A program made the position numbers and the translations under genes. From contig CAYPST010000072.1 in assembly GCA_964413425.1 (NCBI GenBank), forward strand, positions 1 to 21,117: 21,117 bases of DNA, given 5' to 3'. The stretch's first letter is position 1, and every line of letters begins with the position of its first letter. The DNA is from DATFLS01 sp964413425. GTDB taxonomy: Bacteria; Fidelibacterota; JAANXI01. Below the pieces are notes generated by a model. The model was given only the letters and a program-made list of their open reading frames with translations, had not been told where the DNA came from and did no database searches. Below are positions 7,984 to 17,019 of this stretch, one piece after another.

Positions 7984-8237
7984 ACTCTTTTTCCTTTCAG
8001 ATATTCGAGAACTCCTACTGATGAGCTTCTCCACCTCCATACGAATTAATGTAAACAATTGAATCCGGTGAATGATAGTATATTCTTGTTAATCCTCATT
8101 TTTTATGAGAGTGAGCCTATTCGGAATCTTCGATTAAACCATCAGAACACAAAATACAAATGCAACACCGAACCACACTGAAAGACACTGATAACCCGAA
8201 ACTCGATATTCAACCTTGCCCACATGCCTGGTGATTC

Positions 8238-8441
8238 TCACCAGACGCCCAGAATCGCTCCCATCACCATGAACGACACAACATGATATCCACTGTTGAC
8301 CAGAAAATGGGAGGTCGGACGACGCTCGAACAGATCATTCACTCCCAGGGAGGTGGTCACCCATCCGACCCCGACAAAAAACCCGGCCAGCAGCCCGGTC
8401 CCCAGGGTCCCCTCCGGCCCGAGTCCACAGGAGCAAAACCA
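8238..8441 (-). pseudogene. C-terminal remnant of a DUF1761-type membrane protein
   Basis: Reading the minus strand from 8441 to the TGA at 8238-8240 gives about 67 codons without a start. They include GTGLLAGFFVGVGW, then SLGVNDLFERRP, then SGYHVVSFMVMGAILGVW and a stop. This order matches, from memory, the C-terminal half of DUF1761 (PF08570) small membrane proteins, including the LFE-R turn and the final GAILG-W. Upstream the frame is closed by a TAA at 8442-8444, and no N-terminal half is found before the repeat array. It is most likely a decayed fragment. Confidence 0.6.
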
Positions 8442-8469
8442 TTATCCCCTGCCGATGCGTGATAGATCG

Positions 8470-8680
8470 CTCATGAAGACAGACTGTTTCCTGAACCCGA
8501 AGAACTATTTTACGCCCCAGAGTGATTTTTTCATGACTCCGAGCGATTCCGTCATGGCTCCGAGCGATTCCGTCATGGCTCCGAGCAACTTTTTCCGGCT
8601 TCTGAACTACTTTATCATGGACCTGAGGGATTTTTTCCTGCTTCAGGAGTGTTTAATGAATACCCTCGGGTGATTGGTTC
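8470..8680. repeat. Degenerate 21-bp tandem array, about ten units
   Basis: Units start at 8470, 8491, 8512, 8533, 8554, 8575, 8596, 8617 and 8638, with a less exact unit at 8659. The two best units (8533, 8554) differ at one base, and the core is CTCCGAGCGATTCCGTCATG. Other units replace the end with a T-run (GATTTTTTC at 8524 and 8629). Every unit keeps the 21-bp register, so all frames read as a heptapeptide repeat, but no real gene is evident. The period and T-runs match the array at 1170-1316, so the two may be related. Confidence 0.75.
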
Positions 8681-8796
8681 GTCACGAATACTGATATTGC
8701 AGTAATCCGGTGAACCTCATCGATTATTATTGCGGTGTCAGATGCACCACCTGTCCCCCGCCGGATTTCAGCCGCAACGTGAACAGCCCTGCATTT

Positions 8797-8864
8797 CCCA
8801 ACGGGATCCCTGCGCTGCAATTGGGGGTGCTTAAATTGCAACACTTCCTCGACCCCAACGGGGT
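8797..8864. repeat. Three small hairpins downstream of the GH2 gene
   Basis: TCCCAACGGGA (8797-8807), TGCAATT/AATTGCA around an 11-base loop (8816-8840) and ACCCC/GGGGT (8852-8864) lie within 120 bp past the stop of the GH2 gene. The first belongs to the dispersed TCCCnnnGGGA family. They could mark the transcript end, but no T-run follows on the minus strand. Confidence 0.5.
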
Positions 8865-8916
8865 TGAATGGCCCTGCATCCCACTTCCTTCCTCCCGATG
8901 CACTCCCTTCTCAGTT

Positions 8917-11900
8917 TTACGGCCACGGGAGCCGCTGCTTACTCAGCTCCATCGGCGAAATCACGCCGGTGGAAAACGGCCGGATCCTGACGGTGTAGCT
9001 GTATTCTCCGGGCAACGTCCGGTACTTTTTCAGGGTCGGGATGGGCGTGCCCCCCACGCCGGTCAGCCGGTGATCCACGGAGAGGGTGACGGCGTCCCTG
9101 GGTTCCAGCTGAAAGGTATACCGGGCTTTGCTCAGATTCTCAGTATCGTATTGCTGTGTTCGCACATTAACCAATTCATCGATTCCAGTGATTAGCAGAC
9201 CGATCCCGTGCTGATCGGTGAGCGTCGCCCACCGCACGTCGGTTTTGTTGCCGTTATCCTGGGGATTCAGATAGGGCGTAAATCCCTCCTCCGTGGCCTC
9301 CGAGTAGACCCCCACTTTTGCGCCCGTCTTCCGGTCCGGATAGGTTTCGAATGGGCCGCGTCCGTACCACGAGAAATTCTGATAGCGCCCCGGCAGCGTC
9401 ATATTGATCCCGATTTTGGGGATCCAGTCCGGCCAGTCTCCCTGAAGATTCACCTCATTCTGCAGCAGGATATCACCACTTCCATAGATATGATAGACGT
9501 AATCACTCCGGATACGGCTGTCCTTCATGCTCTCTGCAGTGAGTTCCCCGGACATCTCCGTGCTCACCGAAATCCGCACGAGCTGCGGCCGGACCTGCTC
9601 CACCCGGACGTTCTCCACGGAAATCACCGGATCATACAGCACCGGATATTTCCACTGTTCATCGAAAAAGACGGCGCCACCCCAGTGATCAGTATCATTG
9701 GAAATCGGGGCTTTCCAGGGGCTGAACAGCGGTCCTTCCGCAAGTAACTCCTGATCCTGATACTGCAGCGAGGTCAGTGTTCCGGTGCTCCTGTCAAACA
9801 CACAGGTGAAATTCCCTCCGGTGATAGTCACCTGCTCCTGCATCTCTGTCACCGAGAGCCTGCTCATTTGATTATAGTTCAGAGTCGGATACTCCGGCAC
9901 GTCAAACGGCATCTCGATCTGTTCCCAGGCGACCTCATGCCCTGCAGGGGCCCACCGGGTTTTCTCCGGCAGGGTGAAGCTGAACTGGAGTCGGTATTCG
10001 GTGCCGGGTGAGATCACATTCGGCCGGGCGAACGGCAGCCGGATTATTTCGCTTTCTCCCGGTGGTATATTCAACTGCAGCATCCCGTTCTGGAGAGGAT
10101 CGGTATCACCGTAGAGGATCCAGGTCGCCCGCAGAGCACTCAAGTTCGTGAAGTTGTACCGGTTGGTGATTCTGAATTCGCCCTTCAGCGGGTTTACTGC
10201 CTCCACTTGGACCGGCTGGGGCGTTTTCTTCACCTGCCACAGCTCCGGCTGGATGGTGCGGTCGGCCCAGATAAGCCCGTAATCACGGCCCCCGATGCCC
10301 AGGGAATAAAAGGTGCCGTTTTCCCGGGTGGTCTCGAAATCCATCCAGAGCACGGCATCATCTGAGATGTTCGCTTCTCCGGTAATCACCGCGTTCAGCT
10401 GCGGCCCGGCAAGTGCGCTCCGGAATATCCGGACCTCATCCACGATGGCATTGCAGAGCTTGCCGGGATAGCTCTGCCCCTGTGTTTCGGTGTTCTTTCC
10501 GATATTCACGGGATAGGGGTTGTGGTCGATAGTTCCGCTGTGAGAGGTTGAGGCGACCGGTTCGCCATCCAGATACAGCTGCAGGGTTTCTCCGTCATAC
10601 ACGCCCGTTAGGTGACGCCAGTGATTATCCCAGAAGGGCGGCGCTGCTGCGTACACGGAGATGCGCTTTCCGTCATAGATGTAAAATTCCAGGGAGTCCT
10701 CGGAGATCTGTTGCAGTCCGAACTGATGATTCCCCTTGGTGATGAAGGGATTGCTGAACCCATTCCATCCTCTGGGATACACCCACAGCGCCAGGGTCAG
10801 TTGATCGCCGGTGATGTTCAGACTCTCATCCCGGTACATTTCCACCCACTCATCGTGTCCGCTCAGCGCCAGTCCCTTTCCGTTATAGCCCTCGATGAAA
10901 TCTGGCCAGCCCAGCACTGCGCCGTCGTTGCGGTAACCGGAGGCATCAGGTGTCATAATCACCTTCCGCTTGATACTGGGACTTACCCAGTCCCAGATAG
11001 CGCCGCCGGTGAGCCGGTCGTACCCGTAAATCAGGTCCCAGTATTCCTCGAACTGGCCGACACTATTGCCGGTGGCGGCGATATATTCGTCCATAAACGA
11101 GGGCCGGGAGCCGGTGGACGGATCCTCCTGCCCCAGTTTTTCCAGTTCGTCCGGATGGGGATAGCGGGGTCCGATGATATCTTCGTAGGGCAGCTGCCCG
11201 GCATTTCCGCCATACAGCCAGCCCGGCCGGCTGGGATCGATCCGTTTGCCCTCTTCGATGAGCGCGGCAATATTCTCGCCGGATCCCGCTTCATTCCCGG
11301 CGCTCCAGATAACCACGCTGGGATGGTTCTTATCCCGGTGGACCATTTTTCTGGCCCGGTCGACGTACATGTCCCGCCAGGCCGGATCTTCCGACAGCCA
11401 GGTGCTGGCATGCGCCTCATCGCCGGTCTCCCCGACAAGGTACATTCCGTATTCATCGCAGAGATCCAGGAACTCAGGATCGTTCGGGTAGTGAGACGTC
11501 CGGACAATATTGATGTTGAACTGTTTCAGGATCTTCAGATCTTCAATATTGATCTCTCTGGGCACGAGGCGCCCGAATTCGGGGTGATGCTCGTGACGGT
11601 TAACCCCATTGAATTTGATCTGCTTGCCGTTGATGTAGATCGCCCGGTTGCGAATCTCCACCTCCCGGAAGCCCACCCGTTCCTCCAGTACTTGCGTGAT
11701 GGCCCCGGTATCGTCCCGCAGGGTCAGTATGAGCGTATACAGGTTGGGATGTTCCGCGGACCATTTCTCCGGATTTTCCACCAGCCGGGAGAGGGTGATC
11801 TCCTGTTCCTCGTTCCCTCCCAGGGTGACGCCGGTATTGACCAGCGGAGCATTGAGAACCTCACTGCCTTCCACATCGTAGAGCTGCACATGTAACTGAT

Positions 11901-12732
11901 AGTCCTCCTGAAGGACGGAAGAGTAATTACGAATGGTCGCCCCCACCTGTAATTCAGCGTTCTGATATTGATCATCCAGGTCGGTCCGCACGGAGAAATC
12001 CCGGATGTGCACCTTCGGTGCGGCGAACAGGTAGACGTCCCGATAGATGCCGGAAAGCCGCCACATGTCCTGGGCTTCCAGATAGGTGCCGTCGGAGTAA
12101 CGGAGCACTTTCACGGCAAGGGTGTTCTTCCCGGGCCGGAGATAGGAGGTGATGTCGTACTCAGCCGGCTCCATTCCGCCCTGGTTATAGCCCACTGCTT
12201 CCCCGTTCACCCATACATACGACGCAGACTTCACCCCTTCGAAGTGCAGGAACACCTGGCGTTCTTCCCAATTTGCCGGCAGCGTAAACGTCCGGCGATA
12301 CGATCCCACCGGGTTGAAATCTTCCGGCACATGCGGTGGATCCACCGGAATGGTCAGAGCCACGTTCCGGAACAAGGGATATCCGTATCCTTCCATCTGC
12401 CAGTTAGCGGGAACCCGGATTTCGTCCCACCCGCTGACATCATCCGTCTCCCGGTAGAAATCTTCCGGCGCCTCCTGCAGATTCGGGGACCAGTTGAACT
12501 TCCAATTGCCGTTCAACGAGAGAAAATATGCAGAGACCTCCCGGGAGTCCCGAAGGGCCGATTGCACACTGGCATACGGCACCAGCGGAACGTGCGGCTC
12601 GGTCTGGTTTCGCTGGAATACCGCCGGATTTTCCCAGTCCGGCGGCTGCGCTCGAACGGAGAAAAATGAAGCCATCATCAGGAGCAGCACACCACTCACT
12701 ATGGATTGGATGAGATGTCGTTGCCGTTGCAT
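8917..12732 (-). CDS. Secreted GH2 glycosidase (LacZ-like) with inserted LamG domain
   Basis: This 1271-residue enzyme begins with a signal peptide (cleavage near SVRAQ, residue 28). It has a GH2 sugar-binding domain (about 60-235, QDMWRLSGIYRDV at 221-233), an Ig-like domain (240-355), the TIM barrel (from about 357), and a LacZ-type C-terminal beta domain (about 965-1255). The acid/base is Glu481 in GNEAG and the nucleophile is Glu549 in MDEYIAATGNS. The metal-site pair Glu439/His441 is kept. A LamG/concanavalin-like domain (about 590-780) sits inside the barrel after WDWVSPS, explaining the length over LacZ's 1024. LacZ residues His540, Phe601 and Asn604 align with Ala, Gly815 and Tyr818, and the Trp999 position is not Trp. 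The gene follows araA after 95 bp and has a strong AAGGAGG. Substrate is inferred: beta-galactoside, or more likely an L-arabinopyranoside given the neighbours. Confidence 0.93.
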   Translation of the reverse strand: MQRQRHLIQSIVSGVLLLMMASFFSVRAQPPDWENPAVFQRNQTEPHVPLVPYASVQSALRDSREVSAYFLSLNGNWKFNWSPNLQEAPEDFYRETDDVSGWDEIRVPANWQMEGYGYPLFRNVALTIPVDPPHVPEDFNPVGSYRRTFTLPANWEERQVFLHFEGVKSASYVWVNGEAVGYNQGGMEPAEYDITSYLRPGKNTLAVKVLRYSDGTYLEAQDMWRLSGIYRDVYLFAAPKVHIRDFSVRTDLDDQYQNAELQVGATIRNYSSVLQEDYQLHVQLYDVEGSEVLNAPLVNTGVTLGGNEEQEITLSRLVENPEKWSAEHPNLYTLILTLRDDTGAITQVLEERVGFREVEIRNRAIYINGKQIKFNGVNRHEHHPEFGRLVPREINIEDLKILKQFNINIVRTSHYPNDPEFLDLCDEYGMYLVGETGDEAHASTWLSEDPAWRDMYVDRARKMVHRDKNHPSVVIWSAGNEAGSGENIAALIEEGKRIDPSRPGWLYGGNAGQLPYEDIIGPRYPHPDELEKLGQEDPSTGSRPSFMDEYIAATGNSVGQFEEYWDLIYGYDRLTGGAIWDWVSPSIKRKVIMTPDASGYRNDGAVLGWPDFIEGYNGKGLALSGHDEWVEMYRDESLNITGDQLTLALWVYPRGWNGFSNPFITKGNHQFGLQQISEDSLEFYIYDGKRISVYAAAPPFWDNHWRHLTGVYDGETLQLYLDGEPVASTSHSGTIDHNPYPVNIGKNTETQGQSYPGKLCNAIVDEVRIFRSALAGPQLNAVITGEANISDDAVLWMDFETTRENGTFYSLGIGGRDYGLIWADRTIQPELWQVKKTPQPVQVEAVNPLKGEFRITNRYNFTNLSALRATWILYGDTDPLQNGMLQLNIPPGESEIIRLPFARPNVISPGTEYRLQFSFTLPEKTRWAPAGHEVAWEQIEMPFDVPEYPTLNYNQMSRLSVTEMQEQVTITGGNFTCVFDRSTGTLTSLQYQDQELLAEGPLFSPWKAPISNDTDHWGGAVFFDEQWKYPVLYDPVISVENVRVEQVRPQLVRISVSTEMSGELTAESMKDSRIRSDYVYHIYGSGDILLQNEVNLQGDWPDWIPKIGINMTLPGRYQNFSWYGRGPFETYPDRKTGAKVGVYSEATEEGFTPYLNPQDNGNKTDVRWATLTDQHGIGLLITGIDELVNVRTQQYDTENLSKARYTFQLEPRDAVTLSVDHRLTGVGGTPIPTLKKYRTLPGEYSYTVRIRPFSTGVISPMELSKQRLPWP

Positions 12733-12827
12733 AGATGTCCTCCTTACTGTCGAAACTACTCAGAAAATGCCCCTGACTGCCCATGAGTAGAGTAATTTGC
12801 GTGCATTCGCCGAGAGGTATCACCTCC

Positions 12828-14225
12828 TCACACCTCGACATAGTCGATTTCCAGCAGCTGGCTCAGCATTTTCCAGCGCCGGGTTTGATCACCCAGCAGC
12901 AGGCACTGGTGATGGGTTCCGCCGTTGCGGAGCCATCCGTCAATCGCCTCTCTGACGCCATTTTCCGGCCGGAAATGAAAATAGGGCATTTCCACATTCG
13001 GGAGTTCTTCGGTGTCCAGAATTTCGCCCTTTGACACCACCAGCCCATACTCCTCGCCGGAGAGGGCGACCAGGTTTGCCAGTGTAGCCTCTCCCGGTTC
13101 TGCCATGAACAGGACGGTGGGAGGGTTATCCAATCCACCGATGCCCAGCGGCCGGTCGATCAACCGGATGGGGTTATCTTTCCGGGCGATCTTCCAGTTC
13201 CCTTCTCCCATATGACTCTGCAGCACCGAATCCCGCTCAAAATCCATGGCGTACATTTCAGTGAAATGGGCATTTTCGGACAGGGTATGACCGGCAGCCA
13301 CCAGACTGGTGGTGCACATATCTCCTTCCGCTGCATAACCGTACCCTTTCGCCATGAGATTGGAGGCAGCCATCATGTGAATCTGCCTGAACCTGCCGTC
13401 ATCACCCACTGCGTCGAAATAGATACTGAATCCTTCATACCCGTGCTGCTGGAGAAATTTCTCGATCCCTACCTGAAAACGGGCGGCATATTCATGATTC
13501 TCTTCGGGAAGGTCAGGATCGATTTCAAAATTCTTCTTGTTCTCCTCAATGACATCCTGCACCTCCTGATCGGAGGCGTTTTGCATCAAATCGTAGATTA
13601 ACCCCAGACTGACATGATCCGCCTGGGGGCCGATTTTCCGCATAAACGCGGCCGGATCCGTTAAGATATCTCCCATACCGGGCATCTGTCCGACCGAGGC
13701 CAACCGTAATCGTTTGAGCCGCTGAACAGTTTGTGCGGCCCGGGCCCAGTCTTCCACAAAGGATTTGAACGCATCTGATCGCCAGTCCTCGGATATGATC
13801 GGCACGTGATAGCCGGTACGCAGCAGCGCATTGGCCATATCCTGGGCGCCATGAATGCCCTGATTGTAGGTTAGATCTGCCATATCCCACTCTTTGGTGA
13901 CAGACCGTTCCGGCTGAATGTTTGCCAGCATAACCGGCAAATTGTTGTTCTTCAGGGCTCTGACTGTCCGTAAGGACGGGCCGTAGGTGAGCATAACGAT
14001 GATGATGCCGTCGAAGCCATTCTGATTGAATTCGGCGATGTAGTTATCGATATCGTCGCGGTTTCTGGCAGGTCCGGGAAAATGGACATCTATGGAATCC
14101 CGCAGCTGCTCAACCACTCTCTCCCCATATTCTTTCTGATGCTCGGTGATGCCGGGAATCATCTCATCATAGAGCTCCTGCATAATGCCGAGCAGAGCAA
14201 TCCTCGGTTTCCGGTGTTCAATCAT
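12828..14225 (-). CDS. araA: L-arabinose isomerase family protein
   Basis: The 465-residue protein would convert L-arabinose to L-ribulose in the cytoplasm using a divalent metal such as Mn2+. The metal and catalytic residues of the family are found in order: Glu300 (AAEGD), Glu323 (FTEMY), His338 (SHMGE) and His438/His439 (GGTHH). The corresponding E. coli AraA residues are Glu306, Glu333, His350 and His450. It is somewhat shorter than E. coli AraA (500 residues) and diverges enough to be the shorter AraA-like subgroup. The start ATG at 14223-14225 has GGAGG five bases upstream. The gene is separated from araD by 312 bp that include a small inverted-repeat element. The neighbouring araB and araD strongly support the arabinose role. 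Confidence 0.92.
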   Translation of the reverse strand: MIEHRKPRIALLGIMQELYDEMIPGITEHQKEYGERVVEQLRDSIDVHFPGPARNRDDIDNYIAEFNQNGFDGIIIVMLTYGPSLRTVRALKNNNLPVMLANIQPERSVTKEWDMADLTYNQGIHGAQDMANALLRTGYHVPIISEDWRSDAFKSFVEDWARAAQTVQRLKRLRLASVGQMPGMGDILTDPAAFMRKIGPQADHVSLGLIYDLMQNASDQEVQDVIEENKKNFEIDPDLPEENHEYAARFQVGIEKFLQQHGYEGFSIYFDAVGDDGRFRQIHMMAASNLMAKGYGYAAEGDMCTTSLVAAGHTLSENAHFTEMYAMDFERDSVLQSHMGEGNWKIARKDNPIRLIDRPLGIGGLDNPPTVLFMAEPGEATLANLVALSGEEYGLVVSKGEILDTEELPNVEMPYFHFRPENGVREAIDGWLRNGGTHHQCLLLGDQTRRWKMLSQLLEIDYVEV

Positions 14226-14537
14226 GGCAGCCTCCGTATTTCGTCTCTTTTGATATTTTTCTCGTTCAAGGGACCAAATTTTTATGACTCTTAAGTCAAC
14301 TCAGGAAAATCGTTAAAACGGTTCAAGGAATGGACTGTGTTCCCATACACCCCGGGATGTCCCGTAAGGGATCCCGTTGGGAAATCCCGGGGTTAATAAA
14401 AAAACTATCTGATCTTGATATGTTCAAGGAATTGCACTGAGTAGATTTAAGAGTCACATATTCATGTAATAATCATACGAATTTTTACATTTATTCCTGA
14501 TAATTTGTGTCAATTCGTGGTTTTCATAGAGGAATCA
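14226..14537. other. araD-araA intergenic region carrying a mobile-like element
   Basis: The 312-bp gap interrupts an otherwise tight arabinose cluster. Most of it is the inverted-repeat element at 14285-14456. Removing that leaves about 140 bp, including a TTTGTGTCAATTCGTGG phrase at 14504-14520 just past the araD stop. I see no separate promoter for araA that I would defend. Confidence 0.6.
14285..14456. mobile_element. Inverted-repeat element, copy 1 (MITE-like, 172 bp)
   Basis: The ends are TGACTCTTAAGTCAACTCAG (14285-14304) and CTGAGTAGATTTAAGAGTCA (14437-14456), inverted repeats matching at 18 of 20 positions. Inside are a dyad AATCGTT/AACGGTT (14309-14324) and a stem ACCCCGGGAT/ATCCCGGGGT (14349-14393) whose loop holds two extra TCCCnnnGGGA hairpins (14360-14382). 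It shares ends and left arm with copy 2 at 17129-17286. No transposase is encoded and no clear target duplication is seen for this copy. Confidence 0.75.
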
Positions 14538-15230
14538 TTAAGTGTCCTGACCATAATACGCATCCGGTCCGTGTTTTCTCAGATAATGCTTTTGCAGAAT
14601 ATACTCGGGAATTCCGGTGGATTGCGGATGCAGCAGCCTGGTGCCCAAGGCCATTTTCGCCACTTCCTCGAGAACAATACTATGTTTTACTGATTCGGCC
14701 GGTGTTTGCCCCCAGGTGAAGGGAGCGTGTCCGGTCACAAGTACTCCCGGTATCGCCTCGGGATCCAGTTCGACAAACCGTTCGATAATCACCTTACCGG
14801 TATTCCATTCATACTCTCCCTCCACTTCTTCCTCCCGGAGCTGGCGGGTCACCGGGATCGGCCCGCTGAAGTTATCCGCGTGGGTGGTTCCCAGGCAGGA
14901 GATCTCCTGGTCTGCCTGTGCGAACATGGTGGCATACGTACTATGGGTATGGGTTATTCCGCCAATTCCCTCGAAGGCATTGTAGAGGGCAACATGGGTG
15001 GGGGTATCCGATGAAGGACGTAAATCTCCCTCCACTACGTTGCCGTCCGGATCGACCACCACCATATCCTCCGGCTCCATTGCCTCATAGGCAACGCCGC
15101 TGGGTTTAATCACCACCAAATTCTGCTCCCGGTCAATACCACTGACGTTCCCCCAGGTGAGGGTCACCAGATCGTGCTTCACCAGATCCCTGTTGGCTTG
15201 CCAGACGTCCACTTTCAGCTGCGACAGCAT
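14538..15230 (-). CDS. araD: L-ribulose-5-phosphate 4-epimerase
   Basis: This class II aldolase-like zinc enzyme converts L-ribulose 5-phosphate to D-xylulose 5-phosphate, the last step of the bacterial arabinose route. With the ATG at 15228-15230 the product is 230 residues, close to E. coli AraD (231). Conserved residues are Asp75 (PSSDTPTH), zinc ligands His94 and His96 (THTHST) and His168 (VTGHAPF), Asp119 (TTHAD) and Tyr226 (AYYGQ). The start was chosen over an in-frame TTG at 15231-15233 because MLSQLK aligns with the start of E. coli AraD and a GGGAG lies at suitable distance. The ATG shares one base with the araB stop (TGATG), a typical sign of translational coupling. Confidence 0.96.
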   Translation of the reverse strand: MLSQLKVDVWQANRDLVKHDLVTLTWGNVSGIDREQNLVVIKPSGVAYEAMEPEDMVVVDPDGNVVEGDLRPSSDTPTHVALYNAFEGIGGITHTHSTYATMFAQADQEISCLGTTHADNFSGPIPVTRQLREEEVEGEYEWNTGKVIIERFVELDPEAIPGVLVTGHAPFTWGQTPAESVKHSIVLEEVAKMALGTRLLHPQSTGIPEYILQKHYLRKHGPDAYYGQDT

Positions 15231-16930
15231 CAACTCTCCCCTCTTTGTGCTTCACGGATTGCGATGAGGTCCTTCATCACATTATGCATTGTGCCTTCCC
15301 ACTCTCCGGTACCGAACGCGTCGTGCAGCTGACTGTATAATCGATACATCTTCTGATACACTTCATGATATTCCGGATTGGGTTCGTAGACCTCATCTAC
15401 GCCGGTCATGGCCTCCTCGGCCTCTTCCACACTGGCAAATCCGCTTTTCTCTTTCCCGGCGGCCACGGCCCCGAAAATCGACGCCCCGAGAGCGCAGGTC
15501 TGTTCGCCGCTGGCTACTTTCATGGGACGGCCGGTGATATCGGCGTAAATCTGCATCAGCAGCGGGTTCTTGTTCGCCAGCCCCCCACAGTTCACAATAT
15601 CCCTGATGGGCACCCCGTATTCGTCAATACGGTTAATGATGGTCAGGGCACCAAACGCTGTTGATTCAATCAGGGCCCGATAGATTTCGTGGGCCTGGGT
15701 ATGCAGGGTCTGGCCGATGAGCAATCCGCTCAGCCGGACATCTACTAGAATGGTCCGATTGCCATTGTTCCAGTCCAGCGCGATTAGTCCATGCTCTCCC
15801 GGTTTGAGTTCACCCGCGGCCTTTTCGAGGTTCTGAAATTTCTCATCCATGGTCTTTCCATAGCTTTCAGGCACCAGATGTTTGACAAACCACAGGAAAA
15901 TATCACCAACAGCTGACTGCCCCGCCTCAATGCCATAATAGCCCGGAATCACCGAGCCGTCCACAATACCGGCAACGCCGGGAATATCCGCCAGGTCGCG
16001 CTGATTCGGCCAGACCATGATATCGCAGGTACTGGTCCCCAATATCTTCACCAGCGTCCCTTCTTTTACGCCTGCCCCGACCGCCCCCATATGCGCATCG
16101 AACGCTCCGACCGCAATGGCGATGCCGGGTTCAAGCCCTAACTTCTCCGCCCACTCTTCTGTTAAATATCCGGCCACCTGATCCGCTGGCACTGCCTCTT
16201 CGTAGAGCCGGTCTCTCAGTTCGGCCAGTGCGGGGTCCAGGGCTGCGAGAAACTCCGCATCTGGTAAACCGTCCCATTCCTCGCTGTACATGGCTTTATG
16301 ACCCGCCGCACAGACACTGCGTTTAATCTTATCCGGCCGCACTTCCCCGGTGAGCACCGCCGGGAGGTAATCACAGATTTCCACGAAACTATGCGCCGCG
16401 TCAAAGACGTCCGGAGCCACCCGCTTACAATGCAGCACCTTGCTCCAGAACCATTCGGATGAATAGGTACCCCCGATCTTCGCCAGATAATTCGGACGCA
16501 TCTCCTCCGCCAGGTGCGTGATTTCTTCCGCTTCCGCATAGCTGGAGTGATCCTTCCAGAGCCAGACCATGGCATTCAATTTATCACTGAACTCTTCAGT
16601 GAACGCAAGCGGTGTGCCGTCTTCTGTGACCGGCATGGGACTGCTGCCGGTGGTATCGATGCCGATCCCGATAATCTGATTGGCCTGAAATTCCGGATAA
16701 TTCTCCTCCGCCTCGGCGACGGCCTCCCGGATGATCGCCTCAATCCCGTCAAGATAATCCTGCGGGTTCTGCCGGGCTACGTTCGGATCCCTGGGATCGA
16801 GCAGGATGCCATGATCGCCTGACGGATAGTTGTAAACATGGGTTGCCAGTTCGTGGCCACCATCAAGATCCGCAATCAGAGACCGTACCGAATTCGTTCC
16901 GAAATCGAGTCCGATAACATAGGTACTCAT
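15230..16930 (-). CDS. araB: Ribulokinase
   Basis: This 566-residue FGGY-family kinase phosphorylates L-ribulose to L-ribulose 5-phosphate with ATP. The length equals E. coli AraB. Visible motifs are the N-terminal phosphate loop GLDFGTNSVR (7-16), TTGSSPMPV (93-101), the catalytic aspartate Asp278 in GAFDAHMGAVGAG, the GTSTCD segment after residue 297, and the C-terminal CGGLANKNPLLMQIYADITG signature. A strong AAGGAGGT at 16934-16941 lies four bases from the ATG. It is the first gene of the cluster and overlaps araD at the stop codon. A palindrome about 90 bp upstream (17020-17037) is a candidate operator. Confidence 0.97.
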   Translation of the reverse strand: MSTYVIGLDFGTNSVRSLIADLDGGHELATHVYNYPSGDHGILLDPRDPNVARQNPQDYLDGIEAIIREAVAEAEENYPEFQANQIIGIGIDTTGSSPMPVTEDGTPLAFTEEFSDKLNAMVWLWKDHSSYAEAEEITHLAEEMRPNYLAKIGGTYSSEWFWSKVLHCKRVAPDVFDAAHSFVEICDYLPAVLTGEVRPDKIKRSVCAAGHKAMYSEEWDGLPDAEFLAALDPALAELRDRLYEEAVPADQVAGYLTEEWAEKLGLEPGIAIAVGAFDAHMGAVGAGVKEGTLVKILGTSTCDIMVWPNQRDLADIPGVAGIVDGSVIPGYYGIEAGQSAVGDIFLWFVKHLVPESYGKTMDEKFQNLEKAAGELKPGEHGLIALDWNNGNRTILVDVRLSGLLIGQTLHTQAHEIYRALIESTAFGALTIINRIDEYGVPIRDIVNCGGLANKNPLLMQIYADITGRPMKVASGEQTCALGASIFGAVAAGKEKSGFASVEEAEEAMTGVDEVYEPNPEYHEVYQKMYRLYSQLHDAFGTGEWEGTMHNVMKDLIAIREAQRGES

Positions 16931-17019
16931 ATTACCTCCTTAAGATGGAAACTCCGCTGAATGGTGTTGTATGTCCGAAAATAATCGAAATGTGTAAAAC
17001 TGGTAAACGGTTGCATCAG

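Larger units (their letters stand above)
8059..8916. other. Gene-poor stretch of about 0.86 kb
   Basis: No intact gene was found. The stretch contains a decayed DUF1761-type coding remnant (8238-8441), a degenerate 21-bp tandem array (8470-8680) and three small hairpins (8797-8864) just beyond the stop codon of the GH2 gene. The rest shows nothing I can assign. Confidence 0.7.

Noticed and set aside
7984..8058. 25-residue N-terminal extension of the outer-membrane protein from a start at 8058
   Set aside because: It would place charged residues before an otherwise complete signal peptide. The internal ATG at 7981-7983 has a good AAAGGA ribosome-binding site.
8296..8673. 125-residue plus-strand frame with a heptapeptide repeat (PSDSVM)
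   Set aside because: Any frame through a 21-bp tandem array gives a seven-residue repeat. Upstream it is antisense to the DUF1761 remnant and it lacks a ribosome-binding site.
10612..11895. 427-residue open frame on the plus strand
   Set aside because: It is antisense to the GH2 catalytic region, where both glutamates and the surrounding motifs are clear on the minus strand. Its composition matches no family and it has no good ribosome-binding site.
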